This document shows, in pieces, positions 7,675 to 15,345 of a DNA stretch of 64,000 nt. Below the pieces are notes generated by a model. That model worked only from the letters and a program-made list of their open reading frames with translations, had not been told where the DNA came from and did not search any database. Position numbers and translations under genes: made by a program. This DNA is from Filimonas zeae. GTDB lineage: Bacteria > Bacteroidota > Bacteroidia > Chitinophagales > Chitinophagaceae. Location of the stretch: the NCBI RefSeq assembly GCF_014641615.1, contig NZ_BMIB01000005.1:14150-78149 (forward strand), read 5' to 3'. The stretch's first letter is position 1, and every line of letters starts with the position of its first letter.

Positions 7675-8684
7675 CGGATTAAGGGTAATACAACTATAAA
7701 GTGAAGATCGGTACGGTTAATGGTTATTTCCACCCCCTGTAATAAGCGGTACCGCTCGCTCAGGTTCAGCAGGCCGGTGCCGCTCTGTTCCTGTACAAAA
7801 CCTACAGGTTGCAGGTTATTTTGTACATACACCTGCCCGCTTTGAGCCGTTACCTGTATATATAAAGGTGTGGCAGCGGTTGCTTTGTTGTGTTTGGCAG
7901 CATTCTCAATTAATGGCTGTAACGACAAATGAGGAAGCCGCCATTCCATATATTCCTCCGGAACAGTAATGGCAATATCAATACTATTCTCAAACCGCAT
8001 TTTCAGCAGCGCTGTATAGGCTTCCAGCTCCTTCAGTTCCTCCCGCAACGTTACCACAGACTGGTTGTGCTGCAGCAGCCCTCTGAATATTTTGGAAAGA
8101 TGCCCTATAAAACGTTGTGCTTTGGCAGGATCTTCCCTTACAATACCTGCCAGTGTACTGAGGGAGTTGAAAAAGAAATGCGGGTTCAGCTGCTGTTTTA
8201 ATAACGACAGTTCCGCCTTTACAAAACGGGTTTTCGCCTGCTCCGCTTCCAGTTCGCGCGAGCGGGTTTCGCGCAGCAGAAACAATATGCGTATTACCAG
8301 CATTTCTATTACCATGCTAATGAAGAAACGCCCCAGATAACCACCTCTGTAAAACTTTCGCACCTGAGGAAGATGGGCATGCAGCGGGCGGAATAATAAC
8401 CGCTGTACAGATGCTCCTATAATAACCGCAACCAGAAACAAAGCAAGGTTCTGCAGCGGACGCAGGCGAAAATGTGCCTGCCCGTGCATATTATATATAA
8501 ATACCAGCCAGCAGAACAGAAAATTATAGCTGAACTGAAATGCAAACTCCAGGGGATTAAAAACAGAAACCTGCGCCAGCATACCATCAGCCCGCAGGGC
8601 AGACAGCCGGGGAATATTCACCATCAGCGCAACCGCCAGTGCGCCGTACAGCATTATCTTTTTTTCGTCAGACAACCGCATCAT
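7671..8684 (-). CDS. LytS/YehU-type sensor histidine kinase
   Basis: The 337-residue protein has about four transmembrane helices in residues 8-140, then a short cytoplasmic helix and the His_kinase domain with His169 in QLNPHFFFNSL. The ATPase domain shows the N-box LQPLIENAAKHNK and the G-box SGTGLLNLSERYRLL. There is no large periplasmic loop, so the signal is probably sensed in the membrane. This is the standard Bacteroidota LytS-type kinase feeding the overlapping LytTR regulator. Confidence 0.95.
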   Translation of the reverse strand: MMRLSDEKKIMLYGALAVALMVNIPRLSALRADGMLAQVSVFNPLEFAFQFSYNFLFCWLVFIYNMHGQAHFRLRPLQNLALFLVAVIIGASVQRLLFRPLHAHLPQVRKFYRGGYLGRFFISMVIEMLVIRILFLLRETRSRELEAEQAKTRFVKAELSLLKQQLNPHFFFNSLSTLAGIVREDPAKAQRFIGHLSKIFRGLLQHNQSVVTLREELKELEAYTALLKMRFENSIDIAITVPEEYMEWRLPHLSLQPLIENAAKHNKATAATPLYIQVTAQSGQVYVQNNLQPVGFVQEQSGTGLLNLSERYRLLQGVEITINRTDLHFIVVLPLIR

Positions 8685-8759
8685 CCTTTCAAAGATGCGT
8701 AATAAAGTGGCATAGTGTAGCCGCCCTGCCGGCGAAGCTGTAAAAAGCAGGGGTGAATT

Positions 8760-10628
8760 TTAGCCCAGCGCCATACAGTTCTTATCCTTCGGCTCGGCAG
8801 TATCCAGGTTGGTGGCTTCCCGGTCGGCCTCCATCATACGGCTCAGCTCTTCAAAAGTAGCCCTTACCGCCAGCAGATACTCATTGTCATCGTTACGCAC
8901 GGCAGACAAATGCTTCAATGCCTTTTCATCGTGCAGGAAGAAGGTTTTGGCAGAACGGGTGGCCGCTTCTGCACTGTGCCCCAGCATTTTCAACACGTCT
9001 ACCCCTACCCGCAGACTGGTATCCAGTGTTTCGCGGTAAATATTCAGGATACCCTCATTCATCAGGTCATAGGCGTCAAAACGGTTAGAGGCCCTTACCA
9101 GCATGCGCAGGTTGGGGAAGTGTTTTTTTATGGTTTCAATCATCTCCAAACGCTTCTCTTCATCGCCAATGGCTATCACAATCAGCTTTGCCCGGGTAGC
9201 CCCTGCAATTTCCAGCAGGTCGTGCCGGCTGGCATCTCCATAATATACTTTAAAACCAGCTCTGCGCAGCCAGTCCACATTATCACTATTAATATCCAGT
9301 ACCGTGGTGCCTATTTTATTGGCGTTCAAAAAACGGCCTATGGTGGTACCAAAATGCCCGTACCCGGCAATAATTACAGGATTATCTTCTTCCGCCACAT
9401 CCGACGGAGGCAGATCTTCCGGTGCAGCCTTATCCGAAAAATGCAGCACCAGTTTCTCGTTCAGCCAAATTACCAGCGGCGTCAGCGCCATACTTATAGC
9501 CACCACCGCTACCATAATATCTGTAATATCTTTGGTTAATATACCCGCCTGGCTGGAAAAGCTGAACAGCACAAACGCAAACTCCCCTACCTGGCAAAGC
9601 GCGGTACTGAAAATAGCATTCTGATCTCTGGTAAGGCCGAAGATGCGGCCCAGTAAACGCAGCACCAACATTTTACTTATCATAATACCCAATACCAGCC
9701 CCAGCACCACCAGTGGTTTGGAAAGAATCAGGTTAAAGTCAATCGTGGCACCCACTGCTATAAAAAACAGCCCCAGCAACAGCCCTTTAAAGGGATCAAT
9801 GTCACTCTCCAGCTCATGCCGGTACTCGCTGTTGGCCAATACTACCCCGGCCAGAAAGGCACCCAGTGCCGGACTCAACCCTACCGTAGTCATCAGCACA
9901 GCAATACCTACCACCAGCAGCAGCACCATGGCGGTAAACATTTCACGCATACCCGTTTTGGCAATAAACCGGAATACCGGGCGCATCAAATAACGGCCGG
10001 TAAGTATTACCACGGCTACAGACCCCAATACAACACCCGTTTGCATCCACGCAGGTAACTCCCCCACCAGGTTATGATGGTCAGACGAACCGGCTGCGGG
10101 GATATTGGCCTCATTTACCAGCAGCGGAAAAATGGCCAATATGGGAATAACGGCAATATCCTGAAACAGCAATACGGCAAAAGATGACTGCCCGGCAGAA
10201 GACTTCATCAGCCCCTTCTCCTGCAACGACTGTAACACAATGGCAGTGGAAGACATGGCTATAATCATCCCCAGGGCTACCGACTGCTTCCAATCCACCT
10301 TCAGCAACATAGCCAACCCGGCAATTACACCAATGGTAATACATACCTGCAGGCCGCCCAACCCTGCTATAGATTTGCGTAACCTCCAAAGGCGCATCGG
10401 TTCCAGTTCCAGCCCTATCACAAACAACATCATTACCACCCCAAACTCTGCAAAGTGCATCAGGTCTTCCCCCTCCTCTCCTATAAAATGCAAACATGCG
10501 GGGCCTATAATAATACCAGCCAGCAAATACCCCAGCACCGAACCCAGCCCTGCCTTTTTAGCCAGCGGCACCATTACCACTGCTGCTGCCAGATAAATCA
10601 TTGCCTGAAAGAAAAATGAATGCTGCAT
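8760..10628 (-). CDS. Monovalent cation:proton antiporter-2 family protein (KefB/KefC-like)
   Basis: The 622-residue protein has an N-terminal Na+/H+ exchanger domain with about 12 membrane segments (residues 5-385) and a C-terminal TrkA-N (RCK) nucleotide-binding domain starting at NPVIIAGYGHFGTTIGRFL near residue 415, followed by a charged tail. KefB/KefC proteins export K+ in exchange for protons, gated by glutathione adducts in Enterobacteria and by nucleotides through the RCK domain in others. No ancillary KefF/KefG quinone reductase lies beside it. The RCK core GxGxxG is intact. Confidence 0.93.
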   Translation of the reverse strand: MQHSFFFQAMIYLAAAVVMVPLAKKAGLGSVLGYLLAGIIIGPACLHFIGEEGEDLMHFAEFGVVMMLFVIGLELEPMRLWRLRKSIAGLGGLQVCITIGVIAGLAMLLKVDWKQSVALGMIIAMSSTAIVLQSLQEKGLMKSSAGQSSFAVLLFQDIAVIPILAIFPLLVNEANIPAAGSSDHHNLVGELPAWMQTGVVLGSVAVVILTGRYLMRPVFRFIAKTGMREMFTAMVLLLVVGIAVLMTTVGLSPALGAFLAGVVLANSEYRHELESDIDPFKGLLLGLFFIAVGATIDFNLILSKPLVVLGLVLGIMISKMLVLRLLGRIFGLTRDQNAIFSTALCQVGEFAFVLFSFSSQAGILTKDITDIMVAVVAISMALTPLVIWLNEKLVLHFSDKAAPEDLPPSDVAEEDNPVIIAGYGHFGTTIGRFLNANKIGTTVLDINSDNVDWLRRAGFKVYYGDASRHDLLEIAGATRAKLIVIAIGDEEKRLEMIETIKKHFPNLRMLVRASNRFDAYDLMNEGILNIYRETLDTSLRVGVDVLKMLGHSAEAATRSAKTFFLHDEKALKHLSAVRNDDNEYLLAVRATFEELSRMMEADREATNLDTAEPKDKNCMALG

Positions 10629-10809
10629 AAGCCTGTATGTTTTTCGCGGGGAAAGTTACGCCAATCATATACCTCAGTTGTTGTACAATTCGTGCATAAA
10701 TTTCCCCTGATTATTGGTATGCCTTAGCTGTTCCTTTCTATGGTACGCGTGGCACAGTTCTTTAATCAGTGTTATCAGAAAAACAATATTACCATAAAAA
10801 CAATAACCT

Positions 10810-11388
10810 ATGGCTAATTCATCTAAAACAACAACGAAACGGAAGGCTACCAGCGTAGCTAAAAACATGGGCGCTGCCGAAGGCGATTCTATGTTGCAGG
10901 AGTTTTTTGAAGACTCACTGAAAGACATTTACTGGGCTGAAAAGCACATTGTAAAAACATTGCCTAAAATGAAAAAGGCAGCAACTTCACAGGAGCTGAA
11001 AGATGCATTCGATCAGCACACCGAACAAAGCAAAGGACAGGTAGCCCGTCTGGAGCAGGTGTTTGAAATTCTGGGTAAACCGGCACGTGGTAAAAAGTGC
11101 GAAGCCATTGAAGGTATTACCAAAGAAGGCGAAAGCATTATTGAAGAAACGGAAGAAGGTACTTCTACCCGCGATGTAGGCCTGGTAATGGCTGCACAAA
11201 AAGTAGAACATTACGAAATTGCCACTTACGGTGGTTTGGCGCAACTGGCTGAAACACTTGGCCAGAGCGAAGTAGCACAGCTGCTGCGCGAAACACTGGA
11301 AGAAGAAAAAGAAACTGATATGCTGCTGACAACCATAGCTGAAAATGGCATCAACTATGAAGCAGCGGAAGAAGTGGAGGCTGAATAA
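10810..11388 (+). CDS. YciE/YciF-type ferritin-like protein (DUF892)
   Basis: The 192-residue protein has a basic, low-complexity N-terminus (residues 1-30, rich in Ser, Thr, Lys) followed by a DUF892 four-helix bundle that opens with EFFEDSLKDIYWAEKHIVKTL. The Glu and His residues in this helix and in VEHYEIATYG are the usual di-metal ligands. Such proteins are induced by general stress; the biochemical role is not settled. It is first in a run with a small acidic protein and an SDR gene, but a strong terminator follows it, so the three may be only partly co-transcribed. Confidence 0.9.
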   Translation: MANSSKTTTKRKATSVAKNMGAAEGDSMLQEFFEDSLKDIYWAEKHIVKTLPKMKKAATSQELKDAFDQHTEQSKGQVARLEQVFEILGKPARGKKCEAIEGITKEGESIIEETEEGTSTRDVGLVMAAQKVEHYEIATYGGLAQLAETLGQSEVAQLLRETLEEEKETDMLLTTIAENGINYEAAEEVEAE

Positions 11389-11405
11389 GTGCAGGTGAAG
11401 AGTGG

Positions 11406-11433
11406 AAAGCCCCGTTGTATACGGGGCTTTTTT
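11406..11433 (+). terminator. Intrinsic terminator after the DUF892 gene
   Basis: A perfect 10-bp stem (AAAGCCCCGT / ACGGGGCTTT) with a 5-base loop is followed by six T residues. It rules out the upstream in-frame ATG at 11389 as the start of the next gene. Confidence 0.9.
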
Positions 11434-11466
11434 GTTCCCGGCAAATACACCATTAAACATTTTATT

Positions 11467-11724
11467 ATGGACAACAACAAGAAACCAGAAGCACAGGAAA
11501 CCCAGATATGGCTAAACGATAAAGACACACTGCAAACACCGGATGAAGCAAAGAAGGACAAGACAACATCCGTTACCGGTAAACAGGAAAAAGTAACCGC
11601 AACCGAATGGAGTGAGGAGCCTACCCTGGGAGATAAAATTGAGGTAAGTAGTGAGAATGAAGACATTTTAACACCCGTTACCCAAAACACCGGTACCGGT
11701 AGAAAAGATAAAGAAAGTGATTAA
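11467..11724 (+). CDS. Small hydrophilic stress-associated protein
   Basis: An 85-residue highly polar protein beginning MDNNKKPEAQETQIW. It is rich in Glu, Asp, Lys, Thr and Asn, has no hydrophobic core and is probably disordered. The start at 11467 is chosen because an upstream in-frame ATG at 11389 lies before the terminator hairpin at 11406-11433. No family is recognised. It lies between a DUF892 gene and an SDR gene, a typical place for small general-stress proteins. The coding call rests on an open frame, spacing (22 bases to the next gene) and codon use like that of its neighbours. Confidence 0.6.
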   Translation: MDNNKKPEAQETQIWLNDKDTLQTPDEAKKDKTTSVTGKQEKVTATEWSEEPTLGDKIEVSSENEDILTPVTQNTGTGRKDKESD

Positions 11725-11746
11725 ATAACACCTAAAATAAAAACTT

Positions 11747-12613
11747 ATGGAAACAGCATTTATGCCGGCATCTGTTCCGGCACAACACCAGGAAAAGCAA
11801 CCAGGTACAGAACAGGAAATGTATCCAAAACCTATTTACGATACCGGGGAAGCAGGCTGTAACCGATTAAAAGGAAAAACTGCTATTATAACAGGTGGCG
11901 ACAGTGGCATAGGCAAAGCCGTAGCTATTGCCTTTGCAAAAGAGGGAGCTAACGTATGCATTGTATATCTGGACGAGCATGACGATGCCAGAGAAACCGG
12001 TGAAATTATTAAGAACAAATATGGAAGGCAGGTATTGCTTATCTCTACCGATATGCGTAAAGAGATAAATGCCAAAGATGCTGTAGCAAAAACATTGGCT
12101 GAGTTTGGCAGTATTGATATTGTAGTGAATAACGCAGCTGTGCAGTATCCACAGCAAAGTATTGAAGATATTACGTCTGAGCAGCTGGAGAATACCTTCG
12201 CCACCAATATCTATGCACAGTTCTACCTTACCAAGCACGCCGTACCTTATCTTAAACCCGGCAGCACGGTAATCAATACCACTTCTGTAACCGCCTACCG
12301 CGGCAGCGAGGCATTACTGGATTATTCTTCCACCAAAGGTGCTATTGTATCCTTTACCAGAAGCCTGTCGCAATCGCTTATTAAAAAAGGTATACGTGTA
12401 AATGGAGTAGCACCAGGCCCGGTGTGGACGCCTTTAATCCCTTCTTCTTTTGATGAAGAAAAGGTAGCCTCTTTTGGCAAAGACATCCCCATGGAAAGAC
12501 CTGCACAACCGGCAGAGATAGCGCCGTGCTATGTATTCCTGGCCAGCAAGGAAAGTGTTTTTATTAACGGACAGGTACTGCATCCTAACGGAGGCACTGT
12601 GCTAAATACCTAG
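11747..12613 (+). CDS. SDR family oxidoreductase (YhdG/YdaD-like)
   Basis: The 288-residue protein is a classical short-chain dehydrogenase with an N-terminal extension of about 40 residues, as in the general-stress branch of the family. The cofactor motif TGGDSGIGKAVA is near residues 46-57, NNAAVQYP follows near 127, and the catalytic Tyr-x-x-x-Lys is YSSTK, preceded by the active-site Ser in INTTSVTAYRG. The C-terminus ends GQVLHPNGGTVL. The substrate is unknown; relatives are annotated as glucose or general alcohol dehydrogenases. It is last of the stress group and is followed by a bidirectional terminator. Confidence 0.9.
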   Translation: METAFMPASVPAQHQEKQPGTEQEMYPKPIYDTGEAGCNRLKGKTAIITGGDSGIGKAVAIAFAKEGANVCIVYLDEHDDARETGEIIKNKYGRQVLLISTDMRKEINAKDAVAKTLAEFGSIDIVVNNAAVQYPQQSIEDITSEQLENTFATNIYAQFYLTKHAVPYLKPGSTVINTTSVTAYRGSEALLDYSSTKGAIVSFTRSLSQSLIKKGIRVNGVAPGPVWTPLIPSSFDEEKVASFGKDIPMERPAQPAEIAPCYVFLASKESVFINGQVLHPNGGTVLNT

Positions 12614-12644
12614 TGTAGCGCGCTATGCTATTTTCCTTTACTAT

Positions 12645-12680
12645 AAAAAAAGCCCCGGCATTGTTGCCAGGGCTTTTTTG
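12645..12680. terminator. Bidirectional terminator after the SDR gene
   Basis: The stem AAAAAAAGCCC-c-GGCA pairs with TGCC-a-GGGCTTTTTT (one mismatch) around a 4-base loop, giving an A-run on one side and a T-run on the other. Confidence 0.85.
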
Positions 12681-12818
12681 TGTAAGCCAGAGGAGAGCCG
12701 TTTTAACCGGCAATACAATGGTTTCAATGGGTTTGTACAATCATCTGTACAGTGGATGTGTTTTTATGGAGGTTTTACGTACTGGTTTCCGGCACCCAAT
12801 AAAATGCTCAGATACCAA

Positions 12819-12848
12819 AAACGCCCACTTATTCAGCGGGCGTTTCTT
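12819..12848. terminator. Terminator after the nitroreductase gene
   Basis: An 8-bp stem (AAACGCCC / GGGCGTTT, 11-base loop) lies 20 bases beyond the stop of the minus-strand nitroreductase. The stretch 12681-12818 between the two hairpins holds nothing recognisable. Confidence 0.6.
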
Positions 12849-12865
12849 ATTATTCATCTCATGCG

Positions 12866-13498
12866 CTATTTAATCTCAGAAATCAACAGCTCTTTTGGTC
12901 TGCGCACCTTTTTCATGTTCACCAGCCAATCACCCGCTTCGTCGCGGTAACCCAATGGTAATAATGTTACGCTCTTTAAACCTTTGGCTTCCAGGTTCAG
13001 CAGTTTATCCAGTTCTGCATTGTTAAAGCCTTCCATAGGCGTAGCATCTATCTTTTGTTCAGCTGCTGCGGCAATAGCAATACCAAAAGCAATGTATGCC
13101 TGGCGTGCAGCGTGTGCAGCCTGCTGCTCCTGCGTCATACCACCAAACATGCCCAGTAAACGGTTTCTGTAATCATCTCCTGCATTTTCAGGTAAGCCAC
13201 GCTCTGCATTCAGGTGTTTAAAAACACCATTAACACGCTCTTCCGTATATTTATCCCACGCAGCAAAGATTAACAGATGAGAAGCATCGGTAATCTGCGT
13301 CTGGCTAAAAGCAACCGGATGAATCTGCTGTAATAACTCTTTGTTAGTCACCACAATAATCTCAAAAGGTTGTAAGCCTGAAGAAGTGGGTGCCAGGCGG
13401 GCAGCTTCCAGTATATAGTCTACTTTATCCTGCGGTACAGCCTGTCCGTTCATTTTTTTGGTGGCGTAGCGCCATTGAAGGTCGTTCAGTAAGCTCAT
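12866..13498 (-). CDS. NAD(P)H-dependent nitroreductase family protein
   Basis: This 210-residue FMN-dependent oxidoreductase of the NfsB type opens with LQWRYATKKMNGQAVP. The FMN-binding Arg-Tyr-x-x-Lys element is at residues 9-13, and EAARLAPTSSGLQPFEIIVV (about 31-50) is the phosphate-binding region. The C-terminus carries the usual VTLLPLGYRDEAGDWL stretch. Members reduce nitroaromatics, quinones or electrophilic aldehydes. The gene is divergent from an HxlR-type repressor with a palindromic operator between them, the same arrangement as hypR-hypO and yodB-azoR-type loci of Bacillus. It is therefore probably induced by quinones, aldehydes or thiol stress. Confidence 0.92.
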   Translation of the reverse strand: MSLLNDLQWRYATKKMNGQAVPQDKVDYILEAARLAPTSSGLQPFEIIVVTNKELLQQIHPVAFSQTQITDASHLLIFAAWDKYTEERVNGVFKHLNAERGLPENAGDDYRNRLLGMFGGMTQEQQAAHAARQAYIAFGIAIAAAAEQKIDATPMEGFNNAELDKLLNLEAKGLKSVTLLPLGYRDEAGDWLVNMKKVRRPKELLISEIK

Positions 13499-13559
13499 AA
13501 TTCTTTCTATTAGTCTTAAACTATTTTTATAATTCGGTATGTAAAACTAATCCACCTTT

Positions 13560-13592
13560 AGTATACTTTTGTTACTGCTATACTATAGTATA
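13560..13592. promoter_or_regulatory. HxlR-type operator over a -7 box
   Basis: The region holds a perfect 8-bp palindrome AGTATACT (13560-13567) and a perfect 14-bp palindrome TATACTATAGTATA (13579-13592), sharing the TACT/AGTA half-sites seen in operators of the YodB/HypR group. A plus-strand -7 box TACTTTTG (13564-13571, exact TAnnTTTG) overlaps the first, and the second would cover the transcription start. Repression of the HxlR gene and the divergent nitroreductase is inferred. Confidence 0.65.
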
Positions 13593-13617
13593 CCCACATA
13601 CCTTCAAATATTAACAT

Positions 13618-13989
13618 ATGATAAGTGAGAAACTGTCTGCTCCGGAATGTACCAAACACCTGATGGCTGTGCGGGACGCGCTGGATGTGATTAACGGAAA
13701 ATGGAAAATTCAGATTATCATAGCCTTATGGGAAGGCAACACACGCTTTAAGGATATAGAACGGCGCATACCTAAAATTACGGCCCGTATGCTGAGCAAG
13801 GAATTGAAAGATCTGGAATGTCATCAACTGGTAAAGCGCACCGTATATGATACATTACCCGTATCGGTAGAATATACGGCTACCCCGCATGCGCAAACAT
13901 TGTATCCGGTAATAGAAGAACTGAAAAAGTGGGGCAACCTGCACCGTAAAAAGATACTGGAAAAACAACAGGTGCCTGAGCTGGCTTAG
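13618..13989 (+). CDS. HxlR family transcriptional regulator
   Basis: The 123-residue winged-helix protein shows the family pattern: LDVINGKWKIQIIIALWEGNTRFKDIERRIPKITARMLSKELKDLE, then a beta wing with RTVYDTLPVSVEYTAT and a long C-terminal dimer helix. It has an N-terminal cysteine (Cys11, in PECTKHL) at about the place where YodB and HypR carry their redox-sensing Cys, and a second cysteine near residue 68. It is divergent from the nitroreductase gene and has a matching operator. A role as thiol-based sensor and repressor of the pair is an inference. Its stop codon lies in the loop/stem of its own terminator. Confidence 0.93.
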   Translation: MISEKLSAPECTKHLMAVRDALDVINGKWKIQIIIALWEGNTRFKDIERRIPKITARMLSKELKDLECHQLVKRTVYDTLPVSVEYTATPHAQTLYPVIEELKKWGNLHRKKILEKQQVPELA

Positions 13990-14012
13990 GCACCTGTTAC
14001 GCTTTTTTATTT
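13969..14012 (+). terminator. Terminator overlapping the end of the HxlR gene
   Basis: An 8-bp stem CAGGTGCC / GGCACCTG starts within the last codons of the gene and is followed by a T-rich tail (TTTTTTATTTTT). The last bases of the convergent hydrolase gene lie in this tail. Confidence 0.7.
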
Positions 14013-15134
14013 TTCCATTGCCAGCGTATATATCAGCCGTGTTTCACGGCTGTCATACGGTGTACCGTCTGTGCGGAAAATGTCATGAAACCACACAGGC
14101 GGTTCATCACCGTAAGCTTTTCTCCAGCTATCCCATGGAAATTTGGTCTGGCTTTTCCCATCTACAAATCCCCAGTTATAAGCGGCAATACGTTGTTGTT
14201 TCATATAAGGCAGAATGGCTTCAAAAGTGCTTCCTCTCGGGCGTGCCATATATTCTGTACACATCAGCGGTTTCTGATAACGCTGCAGGTATTCCACCTG
14301 CTTTTTAAAGTTATCAATACCACTGTAGTCGTGAAAGCTGATAATATCAGACTCCTGTATCATCAACTTCTCCATCGGGCGCAAACTGTCATCTGCCTGC
14401 CAGTTACCATACCATATAGCAGAGGTAAGCGGCTGCTCAGGTTTTGCCTCGCGCGCCCACACAAACACCTTTTTTAACAGCGGCAGAATTACGGCGTCTT
14501 TATTGGGCAGTTCATTTTTTGCATAATCATCATCATTAGGGTTATCCGGCTCGTTCCATACATCCCAGCCCAGCACACGCTTATCTGTAGCAAACTTGCC
14601 TATAATAGCTTTTACATATCGCTCCAAGCGTGGATATTGGGTGCTATCCTGTAATGCTTTTTTGCCGGGGCTCTGTACCCAGCCGGAATTGTGTACATGC
14701 GGTTTAGGCGCCCGTTGTTTGCCCGATGCCGGGAAGGGATCCCACACCGAATCGAACAGTACAAACAGAATACGGATACCATGTTTCTGCGCAATAGTCA
14801 GCAACTTATCCATACGTTTAATAAGCCCGGCAGAATCCTCTGCAAACACAATATCATGCAGAAACACCCGCATGGTGTTCATACCCAGCGACTGTGCCCA
14901 TTCCAGTTCTTTATCAATCCTTTCGGGGTCAAAACTATCGGCCTGCCACATTTCCAACTGATTAATGGCTGTAGCAGGTATATAATTGCTTCCTACCAGC
15001 CAGGGCTGGCGGTTGTACCACTCACTTGCCTGGTCGGGCGTCCATACGGCACGGGGTGCAGACTGGGCAATCGCAAGGCAGTGCAACAAGGCGGCTGCAA
15101 GTATGCTGCCACCGAGGTATCTCCATATTTTCAT
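14007..15134 (-). CDS. Secreted GH5-like (clan GH-A) glycoside hydrolase
   Basis: The 375-residue protein has a signal peptide (about 1-24) and a single TIM-barrel domain. The acid/base is Glu195 in GWDVWNEPDN and the nucleophile is Glu294 in PLMCTEYMARP, the strand-4 and strand-7 glutamates of clan GH-A. Other barrel landmarks are GMNTMRVFLHD (84-94) and DIISFHDYSG (263-272). Similar Bacteroidota proteins are often labelled cellulase or 1,4-beta-xylanase without proof. It is monocistronic and not next to SusCD genes, so it is not part of an evident polysaccharide utilisation locus. Substrate unknown. Confidence 0.85.
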   Translation of the reverse strand: MKIWRYLGGSILAAALLHCLAIAQSAPRAVWTPDQASEWYNRQPWLVGSNYIPATAINQLEMWQADSFDPERIDKELEWAQSLGMNTMRVFLHDIVFAEDSAGLIKRMDKLLTIAQKHGIRILFVLFDSVWDPFPASGKQRAPKPHVHNSGWVQSPGKKALQDSTQYPRLERYVKAIIGKFATDKRVLGWDVWNEPDNPNDDDYAKNELPNKDAVILPLLKKVFVWAREAKPEQPLTSAIWYGNWQADDSLRPMEKLMIQESDIISFHDYSGIDNFKKQVEYLQRYQKPLMCTEYMARPRGSTFEAILPYMKQQRIAAYNWGFVDGKSQTKFPWDSWRKAYGDEPPVWFHDIFRTDGTPYDSRETRLIYTLAMEK

Positions 15135-15345
15135 GGGTTATACTTTTAATTGTTACCTAAAGAAGGGGTTCCGCCCCCATCTGTAACAACTGCACAATCT
15201 AATAAATAGGGCCCGTTTAAACCAGCGTGTTCCTTAAAGGTACACCTGTTTGTATCATAACCGCACACACCATCGCCCCAATCCATAGTAAGCAATTGCA
15301 AATCAACTATTATAAACATGGTATTTTTATTGGTATATACGGCTT

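Noticed and set aside
8910..9539. 209-residue plus-strand open frame
   Set aside because: Antisense to the KefB-type antiporter, whose domains are complete; no motif is visible in it.
11389..11466. N-terminal extension of the small stress protein
   Set aside because: The upstream ATG precedes a strong intrinsic terminator (11406-11433), so the frame cannot be used from there.
12681..12818. Small gene between two terminators
   Set aside because: The short open frames there run through hairpins and have no start context or family signal.
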